Shown here: positions 1 to 7,605 of the stretch, piece by piece | Layout of the letters: the number at the start of each line of letters is the position of its first letter | How positions within the stretch are numbered: position 1 is the first letter of the stretch | From: Legionellales bacterium UBA4759 | GTDB lineage: Bacteria > Pseudomonadota > Gammaproteobacteria > Legionellales > Legionellaceae | Reading direction: 5' to 3' | Length of the DNA: 17,471 bases | Assembly (NCBI GenBank): GCA_002403515.1 | Contig: DHHZ01000114.1 | Location: forward strand, 1-17,471 | The notes under the pieces: generated by a model | What the model saw: the letters and a program-made list of their open reading frames with translations, nothing else | What the model was told of the DNA's origin: nothing | Databases searched by the model: none | Program-made: the position numbers and the translations under genes

Positions 1-27
1 ATTGTCAACACTATTTTTTAAAAAAAT

Positions 28-1536
28 TCACTTTTTTTCATTTATTTTTCGAACTCCGATCGCCTTTTGATCGTTTGGATTATTTGCCTTTCGTATTGTT
101 TGATTTTCTATACAACTTCCGCCGGCTAAGGACTGATATAACCTCACTAATGTGATAAGGTTTGCTTGTTGATACTGAACTTTCTTTAATTGCGCTTTAT
201 CCATATTAATTTTGTAGGTGAGTAATTGTAATTCACTAATCGCCCCATTATGATATTGCACGAGACCTAAACTGTATTGATTTATCGAACGCTGATATCC
301 TTTTTCTATATGTAACAAAGCATTCTGGCTATTTTTTCTTGCCGATATAGAAGTATCGGCATCGGCAAGTGCAATGGTTAAAGTTCCTAAATAATTATAA
401 AGGGCTGCCATCTCGACTGCTTTGGCTCTTTTAATTTGCCCATAAACACTGCCATCAACCAAAGGCATTACTGCACTCAACTGCCCCTGTAAAATATTTG
501 TCGTGAATGAAACAAATTTACCTAAGTAAAATCCAAAATTATCAAACAGCGCTGTTACATTAACTGTAGGTAATAAGGCTGATATAGATTCTGCTACTTG
601 GGCGTTATATTTTTTCAATTCATCTTCTGCTGCTATGACATCAGGTCTTTGTTTGATGACACTACTTGGAATATTATATAAGACAATATGTTTGTCATTT
701 AACTTTTCAAATGGGTAATGTGTCTCAATACTTCCTAATTTTTGATTAGTTAATACGATTAATGCGTTTTCGGTTAATTTAATAGATTGTTGAATTTTTG
801 GAATTTGGCTCTTGAGGTATTCTATTCTTTCTTCTGTATTTAAAACCTCTACTTGCGATATGGCTCCTTTTTGATATTGCATGAGTTGATATTGTTTTTG
901 TTTTTCCATGTCATTAATAGTTTGAAAAATAAGATTCTTTTGTTTTTTAAAACCCAAGAGATTAAAGTAACTCATGGCGGTTTGACTAATCACTGCCAAA
1001 CGAACTGAGCGATACATTTGAGATTTCGCTTGCACATCCCATTGGACTTTAATAGTTTCATTGTATTTAGCAAAAAAGTTTAGCGTATATGTTGGCGTAA
1101 TGCCTCCCAAATATCCTGAATACGGCCAAGTTTTTTTGTCCCAACGATTATTGAGTAATTCTTGAAAACGTCTTGTGTTGCTGACATTTAATAACTCACC
1201 TCGAAACATAGTCCCTGACGCATTAATCGAGGGCAACCAACTCCATTTTACTTTCTGTAAATTGGCTTCTGACTCCTTTAATATACTTTTGGCAACCTTT
1301 AATTGATTATTACAAGCTAATGCTCTTTTTATATAGCGATTCAATTCCTCATCATGAAAGCTTTCCCACCATGCCAATTCTGATAAGTTTTTTTGGGTTA
1401 ACTGCATGGAAGAAGAATACTCAGTCCACTGATTGGGTACTTCTATTATAGGTCGATGGTAATTAGGCAGGATATAACCACATCCACTCATTGAAATAAT
1501 CCCCCCCATCATGAATAATTTTATACTGCGCTTCAT
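28..1536 (-). CDS. NodT/TolC-type outer-membrane efflux lipoprotein
   Basis: This is the outer-membrane channel of a tripartite efflux pump. Residues 1-19 form a lipoprotein signal peptide, with a basic start (MKRSIK), a hydrophobic core and a lipobox ending MSGC at Cys19, so it should be acylated and sent to the outer membrane. The mature part follows the family pattern: the WWESFHDEEL segment (56-65) opens the first OEP repeat, and QRPDVIAAEDEL (296-307) is the signature that opens the second. At 502 aa it is slightly longer than many NodT relatives because of an insert around 112-150. Its ATG overlaps the stop of the adaptor gene (ATGA, 1533-1536), so it is the last gene of the pump operon and probably translationally coupled. 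A run of seven G lies in the signal-peptide codons. Family assignment is firm; the exported substrate cannot be read from the sequence. Confidence 0.93.
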   Translation of the reverse strand: MKRSIKLFMMGGIISMSGCGYILPNYHRPIIEVPNQWTEYSSSMQLTQKNLSELAWWESFHDEELNRYIKRALACNNQLKVAKSILKESEANLQKVKWSWLPSINASGTMFRGELLNVSNTRRFQELLNNRWDKKTWPYSGYLGGITPTYTLNFFAKYNETIKVQWDVQAKSQMYRSVRLAVISQTAMSYFNLLGFKKQKNLIFQTINDMEKQKQYQLMQYQKGAISQVEVLNTEERIEYLKSQIPKIQQSIKLTENALIVLTNQKLGSIETHYPFEKLNDKHIVLYNIPSSVIKQRPDVIAAEDELKKYNAQVAESISALLPTVNVTALFDNFGFYLGKFVSFTTNILQGQLSAVMPLVDGSVYGQIKRAKAVEMAALYNYLGTLTIALADADTSISARKNSQNALLHIEKGYQRSINQYSLGLVQYHNGAISELQLLTYKINMDKAQLKKVQYQQANLITLVRLYQSLAGGSCIENQTIRKANNPNDQKAIGVRKINEKK

Positions 1537-2543
1537 GATAATGTATTCACTGTAATGGTAGAACTGGCACCAACACGTAATGGAAACTGAGTATTATCTT
1601 TTAAAACCACCCGCACAGTAAAACGTTGAGCGACCTTGACCCAATTTCCTGATGAGTTTTGTGCAGGTAATAATGAAAAAGTGCTGCCACTTGCATAACT
1701 GATACTATCGACATAACCATCATAAGTATGTGAATACATATCTAAACTAATCTTGACCTTTTGATGCGGTTTAATTCGACTAATTTGTGTTTCTCTGAAA
1801 TTAGAATCTATCCACCACGAAGAGTCGTCAATCATGCCAAATAAATTCTGGCCTTGTGCGACAAGCTGCCCAACTTGTAAATTTAAATTACTGATATAAC
1901 CTGTGACGGGCGCTTTGATAATGGTGCTATCAAAAGTATTTTGGGCATTTTCTAACTGTGTTTTAGCCAGTTCGACTTTTTCCAAGGATGCAGCAGACTG
2001 AATTTCAGCTTGATGATAAGCAGTTTGAGCTTGTTCTAAAGCTTGCTGGGCTTGTTTGAAATCATTTGCAAATTTTTGCTGCGCCTCTTCGGAGCCGGCA
2101 TGTTGTTGATACAAAGCCGTATATCGATTTCGCATTTGCAATGTATATTCATAATTGGCTTTTGCTTTAATAATATTGGCGTTTGCTTGCGAAATATCTT
2201 TTTTTGCTGATATTGCTGCTTTTTTTGCAAGCTTAAAATCTAACTTGGCTTGATTCAATAATAATTGATAATCTTTTTGATCAATTTCTAATAATACATC
2301 CCCTTTTTTCACATATTGATTATTATGTACATATATATGAGTAATATAGCCACTGACTTTGGGAATCATATTAATGATATTGGCATTCACATAGGCATTA
2401 TCAGTCGATGGAAAATAATCTTTATAAAAAAAATAACTTAGAATTAAGCCAGCACCCAGGAAGCCACCTAAGATAGGTTTTTGATAATTTTTTAACTTTT
2501 CCCAATTAATTTTTTTAAATTCATTGAATATCAAATCTTTCAT
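1533..2543 (-). CDS. emrA: EmrA-like membrane fusion (HlyD family) protein
   Basis: This is the periplasmic adaptor linking an inner-membrane MFS pump to an outer-membrane channel. Residues 24-40 form one N-terminal membrane anchor. The family signature STDNAYVNANI (46-56) and VSGYITHIYV..NQYVKKGDVLLEID (63-88) form the first half of the lipoyl/biotinyl-like domain. A long Ala/Gln/Lys-rich helical hairpin covers about 93-205. The second lipoyl half (APVTGYISNL onward) and a beta-barrel with WWIDSNFRETQ complete the EmrA architecture. The length of 336 aa is slightly short of E. coli EmrA. ATGA overlaps on both sides place it in the middle of a pump-adaptor-channel operon, which strongly supports the role. 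The symbol denotes family resemblance, not proven orthology. Confidence 0.92.
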   Translation of the reverse strand: MKDLIFNEFKKINWEKLKNYQKPILGGFLGAGLILSYFFYKDYFPSTDNAYVNANIINMIPKVSGYITHIYVHNNQYVKKGDVLLEIDQKDYQLLLNQAKLDFKLAKKAAISAKKDISQANANIIKAKANYEYTLQMRNRYTALYQQHAGSEEAQQKFANDFKQAQQALEQAQTAYHQAEIQSAASLEKVELAKTQLENAQNTFDSTIIKAPVTGYISNLNLQVGQLVAQGQNLFGMIDDSSWWIDSNFRETQISRIKPHQKVKISLDMYSHTYDGYVDSISYASGSTFSLLPAQNSSGNWVKVAQRFTVRVVLKDNTQFPLRVGASSTITVNTLS

Positions 2544-4084
2544 GAGCTTCCCTTTAATTTTCTAATGCGTTGATACAATATTCGTGCATAGCTGTATTCT
2601 GAATTTTTGACCCATAAAAGCAAAGGAAAAAAACATAAGCCAATCAAACATATCTTTAAAATGACATATAAATCTAAATATCCCATGAACAATGAATTTT
2701 GTTCAATAGCATATTCTCCCATCTGAAGAAGTCTCTCGGGATTGAATAATTTTAAGTTGGCGGTAAATACTTGATAACCGCGTTCATAAGGACTCAAATA
2801 ACTTTGTAACTGTACATAACTAACACTTGTTTGAAAGGCAATCATGGTCGCGGCAAACGAGTTACCAACTGAACTTGCAAAATTTCTAAAGAAATTAAAG
2901 ATTCCTGAAGCATCGCCTTTTTCTGATTGTTGAATACCCTCAAAGCAGATATCTAAAATAGGTAGAAAAAAACTAATCATTCCAATACCCTGGAATATGG
3001 TCACAGTAATAATATTTTGCAAACCAACACTTGGACTAAATTGCGTTAATAATGAACAGCTGATTGAAAAAACGATAATACCTAAACACGCTGTTTCTCG
3101 AGCCCCTATCCTTGTACAGGCCATTCGTACAATAGGTACAGATGCTACAGCACACAGACCTCGTGGTAATGCAATAAATCCAGCGACCTCAACAGGATAC
3201 CCATAAACATTTTGTAGTAGTGTTGGAAAGTAAGCAAAAGCAGCAATCATTAAAAGTGTAAATAAAAATATTAAAATACAACTTTTAACAAAATTAAAGT
3301 TTTTAAACAAAGCAAAATTAATCACAGATAGGCCTTGAACACCTCGATATATAAAAATAATCATGGCGATACTTGAAATATATAAGACCCAAACCAACAG
3401 ATGAGATTCAAACCAATTTTTGGCATGACCTTGATCTATAAAATATTCAATGCCACCAATACCTATAAACAACAAAATAAAACTAATCCAGTCAAAGTTT
3501 ACCGATTCAGACTTGGTTGGTTTTAAATTTAAAGAGATCAATACAAACCCTATGATACAAATCGGGACATTTACATAAAAAATAAATCGCCAATTCATAT
3601 AACCGGTCAGAAGAGCTCCCATGATGGGACCAATGATAGGTCCCATGACCAATACCAAGGAAAAGATAGTCATCATTTTTTTCTTTTCTTCACCTTGGAA
3701 GGTTTGTTCAATATATGCTTGTGCCACGGCTGGTAAAAAAGCTCCACCAACACCTTGCAAAAAACGAAAAACAATCATTTCAAAAAATGAGTCTGCAAGA
3801 CCGCATAAAATAGAAAAAATACAAAAAATAGTTGCAGATACCAGCATCACCGATTTCATAGTAAATTTTCGGATAATAATGCCTGCTAAAGGATTGAATA
3901 TTGCGGCAGCAATAATATAAGTTGTTGATACCATAGAAATACTATCCATATTGGTATCCAGGGCAGACATGATTTGTGGGATGGCCACGGCAATAATAGA
4001 TAAGTCAATAATCTCCGCCAGTGCTAATAAACTCACTGCGTAGACGACAATCACACGTTTCTCAAACCAAAATTTTAAATCCAT
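2540..4084 (-). CDS. emrB: EmrB/QacA-type (DHA2) MFS multidrug transporter
   Basis: This is an inner-membrane proton-driven drug exporter of the 14-helix DHA2 branch. The 514-aa product is hydrophobic throughout. Family marks in order: an acidic residue in helix 1 (Asp27 in EIIDLSIIAVAIP), a loop 2-3 motif around NPLAGIIIRKF (64-74), FRFLQGVGGAFLP (106-118), and the antiporter motif C region GPIIGPIMGALLTG...NWRFIFYVNVP (148-174), which is typical of EmrB. It lies 25 nt after the rarA stop, and its own stop overlaps the adaptor start (ATGA). No clear Shine-Dalgarno sequence is visible in the very AT-rich leader, so the start rests on length and family alignment. Transport of hydrophobic toxic compounds is expected from the family; the substrate is unknown. 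Confidence 0.93.
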   Translation of the reverse strand: MDLKFWFEKRVIVVYAVSLLALAEIIDLSIIAVAIPQIMSALDTNMDSISMVSTTYIIAAAIFNPLAGIIIRKFTMKSVMLVSATIFCIFSILCGLADSFFEMIVFRFLQGVGGAFLPAVAQAYIEQTFQGEEKKKMMTIFSLVLVMGPIIGPIMGALLTGYMNWRFIFYVNVPICIIGFVLISLNLKPTKSESVNFDWISFILLFIGIGGIEYFIDQGHAKNWFESHLLVWVLYISSIAMIIFIYRGVQGLSVINFALFKNFNFVKSCILIFLFTLLMIAAFAYFPTLLQNVYGYPVEVAGFIALPRGLCAVASVPIVRMACTRIGARETACLGIIVFSISCSLLTQFSPSVGLQNIITVTIFQGIGMISFFLPILDICFEGIQQSEKGDASGIFNFFRNFASSVGNSFAATMIAFQTSVSYVQLQSYLSPYERGYQVFTANLKLFNPERLLQMGEYAIEQNSLFMGYLDLYVILKICLIGLCFFPLLLWVKNSEYSYARILYQRIRKLKGSS

Positions 4085-4109
4085 ATAAAATTTTTTTATT
4101 TTTAATTAG

Positions 4110-5396
4110 TTAATCACATTTTGTTATGGTTCTCAAGAATTCTAGCTTGACTTTAATTTTACTTTCCAATCCCCTATCTTCTGGGCAATAAAAAGTTGGT
4201 CTGCACATTGTATCTGGAAAATATTGCTCACCTGCCACGTAAGCATGAGGGTAATTATGAGGATTTTGATAGGCTTTGGCATTACTCATTTGTTTAGCCA
4301 AATAAGAACTGGAATTTCTAAGATGCATAGGAACTTCAGCACTGCCATTTTCTTGAACAAATTCCATGGCGTTTTGATAGGCTTGATAGACGGCATCACT
4401 TTTACTCGCAACGGCTAGAAATACCACCGCTTGTGCTAATGTCAACTCACCTTCTGGACTACCAAGGCGTTCATAAGCAAGACATGCATTGGTTGTGATT
4501 TCTAAAGCCCTGGGATCTGCAAGGCCAATATCTTCAGAAGCGATTCTTACCAAACGTCTACCTATATATAAAGGCGAGCAACCACCATCAATCATACGGC
4601 AAAACCAATACAATGATGCATCCGGATCACTGCCGCGAATAGATTTATGCAAAGCAGAGATTTGTTCATAAAAATGTGTACCATTTTTATCAAATTGGCG
4701 AGGATGACCTTGCAAGAGTTCTGATAAAAGTATATCAGTGACAATAACGGCTTCATCGGTTTCAGCAATATTCATCAGAATTTCAAGATGGTTCAAAAGT
4801 TTTCGTGCGTCACCATCCATGGTATGAATTAATATTTTTTTTAAATTTTCTGGGAATTCAATTGTTTTTTTTAATCGGTAGCTGATTTCAATAAGTGCTC
4901 TGTCTAATAATTTAGAAAGGGCTGTTTCATCTAAAGTTTTTAATAAATAGACTCGCATCCGAGACAAGAGTGCATTATTTAATGAAAATGCAGGGTTTTC
5001 TGTGGTTGCGCCTATAACTATCAAGGTTCCATTTTCAATATAAGGCAATAACACATCTTGTTGAGCTTTATTGTATCGGTGAATTTCATCAATAAATACG
5101 AGAAATTGTTGATGTTTAAACTGTTGTGCTTTTTCAACCAATTCACGAATTTCTTTGACCCCAGAACTGATTGCAGATAGCTCTTCAAAATGAGCATGAC
5201 CTAATTTTGCAATCAAATATGCCAATGAAGTTTTACCTGTACCAGGAGGACCCCATAAAATCATAGAATGCAAATGAGCTTTTTCTAAACTTAAACGCAA
5301 AGCTTTACCAGGACCTAATAAATGGGCTTGACCAACGAACTCATCAATAGATTGAGGCCGAAGTAAATGGGCTAAAGGTTGATTTATCAAATACAT
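4110..5396 (-). CDS. rarA: RarA (MgsA) replication-associated AAA+ ATPase
   Basis: RarA is a clamp-loader-like AAA+ ATPase that acts on stalled replication forks in the cytoplasm. Motifs seen: LRPQSIDEFVGQ near the N-terminus, Walker A GPPGTGKT (49-56), Walker B FIDEIHR (101-107), sensor region GATTENPAF (129-137), arginine finger in LLSRMRVY (143-150), and the RarA-specific HKSIRGSDPDASLYWF and RRLVRIASEDIGLADP blocks in the C-terminal tetramerisation domain. The length, 428 aa, is normal. It starts 1 nt after the stop of the 281-aa gene, preceded by GAGAAG about 6 nt upstream of the ATG, so it is probably co-translated with that gene. Association with tyrS and an efflux operon is not a standard arrangement that I recognise; rarA is often near lolA and serS in gammaproteobacteria. 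Confidence 0.96.
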   Translation of the reverse strand: MYLINQPLAHLLRPQSIDEFVGQAHLLGPGKALRLSLEKAHLHSMILWGPPGTGKTSLAYLIAKLGHAHFEELSAISSGVKEIRELVEKAQQFKHQQFLVFIDEIHRYNKAQQDVLLPYIENGTLIVIGATTENPAFSLNNALLSRMRVYLLKTLDETALSKLLDRALIEISYRLKKTIEFPENLKKILIHTMDGDARKLLNHLEILMNIAETDEAVIVTDILLSELLQGHPRQFDKNGTHFYEQISALHKSIRGSDPDASLYWFCRMIDGGCSPLYIGRRLVRIASEDIGLADPRALEITTNACLAYERLGSPEGELTLAQAVVFLAVASKSDAVYQAYQNAMEFVQENGSAEVPMHLRNSSSYLAKQMSNAKAYQNPHNYPHAYVAGEQYFPDTMCRPTFYCPEDRGLESKIKVKLEFLRTITKCD

Positions 5397-5397
5397 A

Positions 5398-6243
5398 CTA
5401 TCTTCTCAAATAACTACAAATGCCTGGTTTAGGACTTTCATAGGTCTCATCAAGTGATTGCAATTTTGTTGCATTAGATTCTCCTAAGTAAGCGGCATAC
5501 TCTGAACAACCACACAAACTTAAAAATCGAGAAAAACATCTTGAATATGTTGTTTGTGCGCTGGATTTTTGTTGCTTTGCGACATCTATATACAAAGGTA
5601 ATTGGCCGATTGCTTTGCTTACATCTTCATTTTTTATGAAACTATTTAATCCAGATGATTGTTGAATTTTTTTAGCACCCAATTTGTTGGTTAGCAAGTC
5701 ATAGTAACTGCCTTTACCCATGATTGCAACTTGGGGAGGAGAATTAGAAAAATCAGTGACAACAGCATACCAATCCTTGGTTTTTAAATTCATACGAAAA
5801 TGTACACCTTGCCATGTATCATTTTCTGCTTCAAAACAAAAATTAACAGCTGCCGTACTTTCTTTAAATTCCATTAGTTTATCGTCTGATTCTAATTTAC
5901 ATGCATTTATTATAATTTGATCTACTATGCTGCCTGTAAACATGCCTTGATTGTAAATTAGAGCTTGGGATGGATTAAAAAATTCTTGAAAAAATTGATT
6001 GAATCTTTCCCTAGGTGGCTCTATAGATGACTCCAATGTTTCAAAACTTACCTCAGAATCAGTAGAACATTCAGAAGAGGATAATACACTTTCTTGAGAT
6101 TCGAGTTGAGAATCCATGGGCGTATAAAGGCAACCGGGTATTTGGGTTCTTTCCAAATCCCGAACAACATTCCCGGCATCATATTTTGGACTCAAGCGTG
6201 ATGTTTCTAAAACTTGAGACATGGGTACTGTGAAATAGACCAC
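5398..6243 (-). CDS. Unrecognised 281-aa protein, possible CE-clan cysteine protease-like effector
   Basis: I recognise no named family. The start is GTG at 6243, supported by an excellent AGAGGAG six nucleotides upstream. There is no signal peptide or membrane segment. Residues 43-78 are Ser/Glu-rich and look disordered. A more folded part follows: GVHFRMNL-KTKD-WYAVVTDF (146-165) reads as two beta-strands joined by a turn, with His148 at its start and Asp164 at its end. Downstream, Gln230 and Cys236 are six residues apart. The order and spacing H-x15-D...Q-x5-C is that of CE-clan proteases (Ulp1/SUMO proteases, YopJ), but the usual W after H, the G after C and the spacing from H to C (88) fit imperfectly. 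More cysteines cluster at 244 and 246. The gene sits alone between tyrS and rarA, and its composition suggests a lineage-specific, possibly secreted protein. That it is a gene is fairly secure; its function is inference. Confidence 0.8.
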   Translation of the reverse strand: MVYFTVPMSQVLETSRLSPKYDAGNVVRDLERTQIPGCLYTPMDSQLESQESVLSSSECSTDSEVSFETLESSIEPPRERFNQFFQEFFNPSQALIYNQGMFTGSIVDQIIINACKLESDDKLMEFKESTAAVNFCFEAENDTWQGVHFRMNLKTKDWYAVVTDFSNSPPQVAIMGKGSYYDLLTNKLGAKKIQQSSGLNSFIKNEDVSKAIGQLPLYIDVAKQQKSSAQTTYSRCFSRFLSLCGCSEYAAYLGESNATKLQSLDETYESPKPGICSYLRR

Positions 6244-6249
6244 AATGTT

Positions 6250-6256
6250 CTCCTCT
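6250..6256 (-). promoter_or_regulatory. Strong Shine-Dalgarno site deciding a GTG start
   Basis: The minus-strand sequence AGAGGAG lies six nucleotides before the GTG at 6243. It is the best ribosome binding site in the left block and favours GTG over the in-frame ATG seven codons later, which has no such site. Confidence 0.75.
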
Positions 6257-6297
6257 TATATTAAGGATAGAACATTCCAGTCAATTTACTTTAAAAA

Positions 6298-7497
6298 TTA
6301 GTCTAGTTGGATTTTTATAGCTTTGTGTTTACCGACTTGAATCAAGTAAGGGGTACTTTTTTCAGGACTCCACTGACTATTATCAAGCTTTTCACCATTA
6401 ATTTTTACAGCGCCTTGTTTTAACATGCGCATACTTTCAGAGGTGCTTTGTGTCATGCCAGTATCTTTTAATAAATTCGCTATTTTAAGTTCTTCTTGAT
6501 AGGCTAAATGAGTAATTGGCAACTCGGGAACTTTCTTTTGCTGGTATTTATCAATAAATGCTTGTACGGCAGCATCGGCAGTTGATTTGTCATAAAACTG
6601 TTCAACCATTTCATGTCCAAAACGCATCTTGATATCACGAGGATTGAGCCCTTGTTGAACTTGTTTTTTTAAAGATGCAACCTCTTCAATAGAAAGCTTA
6701 CTTAATAGGTCGAGATAACTCCACAAATTATCATCGGATACCGACATGATTTTACCAAACATCATTTCAGGTTCATCTTTAATGGCTATATAGTTATTGA
6801 GTGATTTCGACATTTTCTTTTCGCCATCCAAACCCACTAATAAAGGCATGGTCATGATCGCTTGCGGCGCTTGTCCTTCTTGTTTTTGCAATTCGCGACC
6901 AACCAATAAATTAAATTTCTGATCATTCCCGCCAATTTCAATATCTGCTCTCAATTCCACGGAATCATGGCCTTGTAGTAGCGGATAAATAAATTCATGC
7001 AAAGAGATTGGGGTATTTGATTGATAACGTTTTTGAAAATCATCACGTTCTAAGATGCGTGCAACGGTATATTTTTGTGTTAAACGAATAAGGCCTGCTG
7101 CACTCATGGGGCCAAACCATTGGCTGTTGTAAATAAAAGTTGTTTTGTTTGCATCAAGAACTTTTAATGCTTGTTCTTGATAGGTTTTGGCATTTTTAAT
7201 AATTTCATCGGCTTCAAGGGTGGGTCTTGCGGCATTTTTACCGGTTGGATCACCAATCATTGCAGTAAAATCACCAACTATAAAATAAACATGATGCCCT
7301 AAATCTTGAAACTGTTTTAATTTTCTCAACAATACAACATGACCAAAATGAATATCCGGCGCGGTAGGATCAAACCCTGCTTTGACCCGTAAAATTTGAT
7401 TGTTTGACATTTTATCGATTAAATGTTCTTTACCAACAACCTCTGATACACCACGCCACAAATCGGCATATTTTTTATCATCAATTTGCACAGACAT
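6298..7497 (-). CDS. tyrS: Tyrosyl-tRNA synthetase (TyrZ-type)
   Basis: This cytoplasmic class I enzyme charges tRNA-Tyr with tyrosine. Numbered from the ATG at 7497 (399 aa), the HIGH motif appears as HFGH (50-53), FIVGDFTAMIGDPTGK lies at 72-87, and the KMSKS loop is intact at 228-232. LLQGHDSVELRADIEIGGNDQKFNLLVGR is the tyrosine/ATP pocket region of the family. The C-terminal 60 or so residues form an S4 RNA-binding domain (GAVKINGEKL). It resembles the short TyrRS of Haemophilus and Pseudomonas (tyrZ) rather than E. coli TyrS. The reading frame extends upstream to an ATG at 7539, but GAAGG nine nucleotides before 7497 and the normal family N-terminus favour 7497. It is divergent from a MepM-type peptidase, an arrangement also found in Pseudomonas. 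Confidence 0.97.
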   Translation of the reverse strand: MSVQIDDKKYADLWRGVSEVVGKEHLIDKMSNNQILRVKAGFDPTAPDIHFGHVVLLRKLKQFQDLGHHVYFIVGDFTAMIGDPTGKNAARPTLEADEIIKNAKTYQEQALKVLDANKTTFIYNSQWFGPMSAAGLIRLTQKYTVARILERDDFQKRYQSNTPISLHEFIYPLLQGHDSVELRADIEIGGNDQKFNLLVGRELQKQEGQAPQAIMTMPLLVGLDGEKKMSKSLNNYIAIKDEPEMMFGKIMSVSDDNLWSYLDLLSKLSIEEVASLKKQVQQGLNPRDIKMRFGHEMVEQFYDKSTADAAVQAFIDKYQQKKVPELPITHLAYQEELKIANLLKDTGMTQSTSESMRMLKQGAVKINGEKLDNSQWSPEKSTPYLIQVGKHKAIKIQLD

Positions 7498-7605
7498 TAT
7501 AAAATACCTTCGATAAACAATTGACCTACACCTATCCAACAGGTATCTTAGCCAACATAATTATAAAAATTGTTTTATATAATACACCATTGCAAAAGGC
7601 GAAGC
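7498..7605. promoter_or_regulatory. Divergent promoter region between tyrS and the MepM-like gene
   Basis: This 108-bp gap must hold both promoters. On the plus strand, TTGACC (7521-7526) and TATCTT (7544-7549) are 17 bp apart, a plausible sigma-70 pair for the peptidase. A perfect TATAAT (7578-7583) lies closer to the gene but lacks a good -35. On the minus strand, TATAAT at 7560-7565 could serve tyrS, again with a weak -35. AAAAGG (7594-7599), six nucleotides before the ATG at 7606, is the ribosome binding site of the peptidase gene. I see no T-box-like leader or obvious operator. Confidence 0.45.
7507..7511 (-). promoter_or_regulatory. Ribosome binding site of tyrS
   Basis: GAAGG on the minus strand lies nine nucleotides before the ATG at 7497. 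The longer start at 7539 would add 14 residues (MDRCRSIVYRRYFI) not expected in TyrRS. Confidence 0.7.

Noticed and set aside
14..26. T/A palindrome after the end of the nodT-type gene, as a terminator
   Set aside because: It is a TTTTTTAAAAAAA run without a GC stem, and the window ends before any further structure can be seen.
3621..3920. 99-residue plus-strand frame opposite the EmrB-like gene
   Set aside because: It is antisense to a well-conserved transporter, and its composition follows from the complementary strand.
5398..6243. Alternative catalytic motif QQSSGLNSF (194-202) in the 281-aa protein
   Set aside because: It resembles the Q...DCG.F block of CE-clan proteases, but a cysteine is absent there; the Q230/C236 pair fits better.
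6261..6285. TTGACT-N18-TATAAG on the minus strand as a promoter of the 281-aa gene
   Set aside because: The -10 box would touch the ribosome binding site, so the transcript would start after it; the strong Shine-Dalgarno argues for a longer leader or read-through from tyrS.
7498..7539. Longer tyrS start at 7539
   Set aside because: The extra 14 residues are not typical of TyrRS, and a good ribosome binding site precedes the ATG at 7497.
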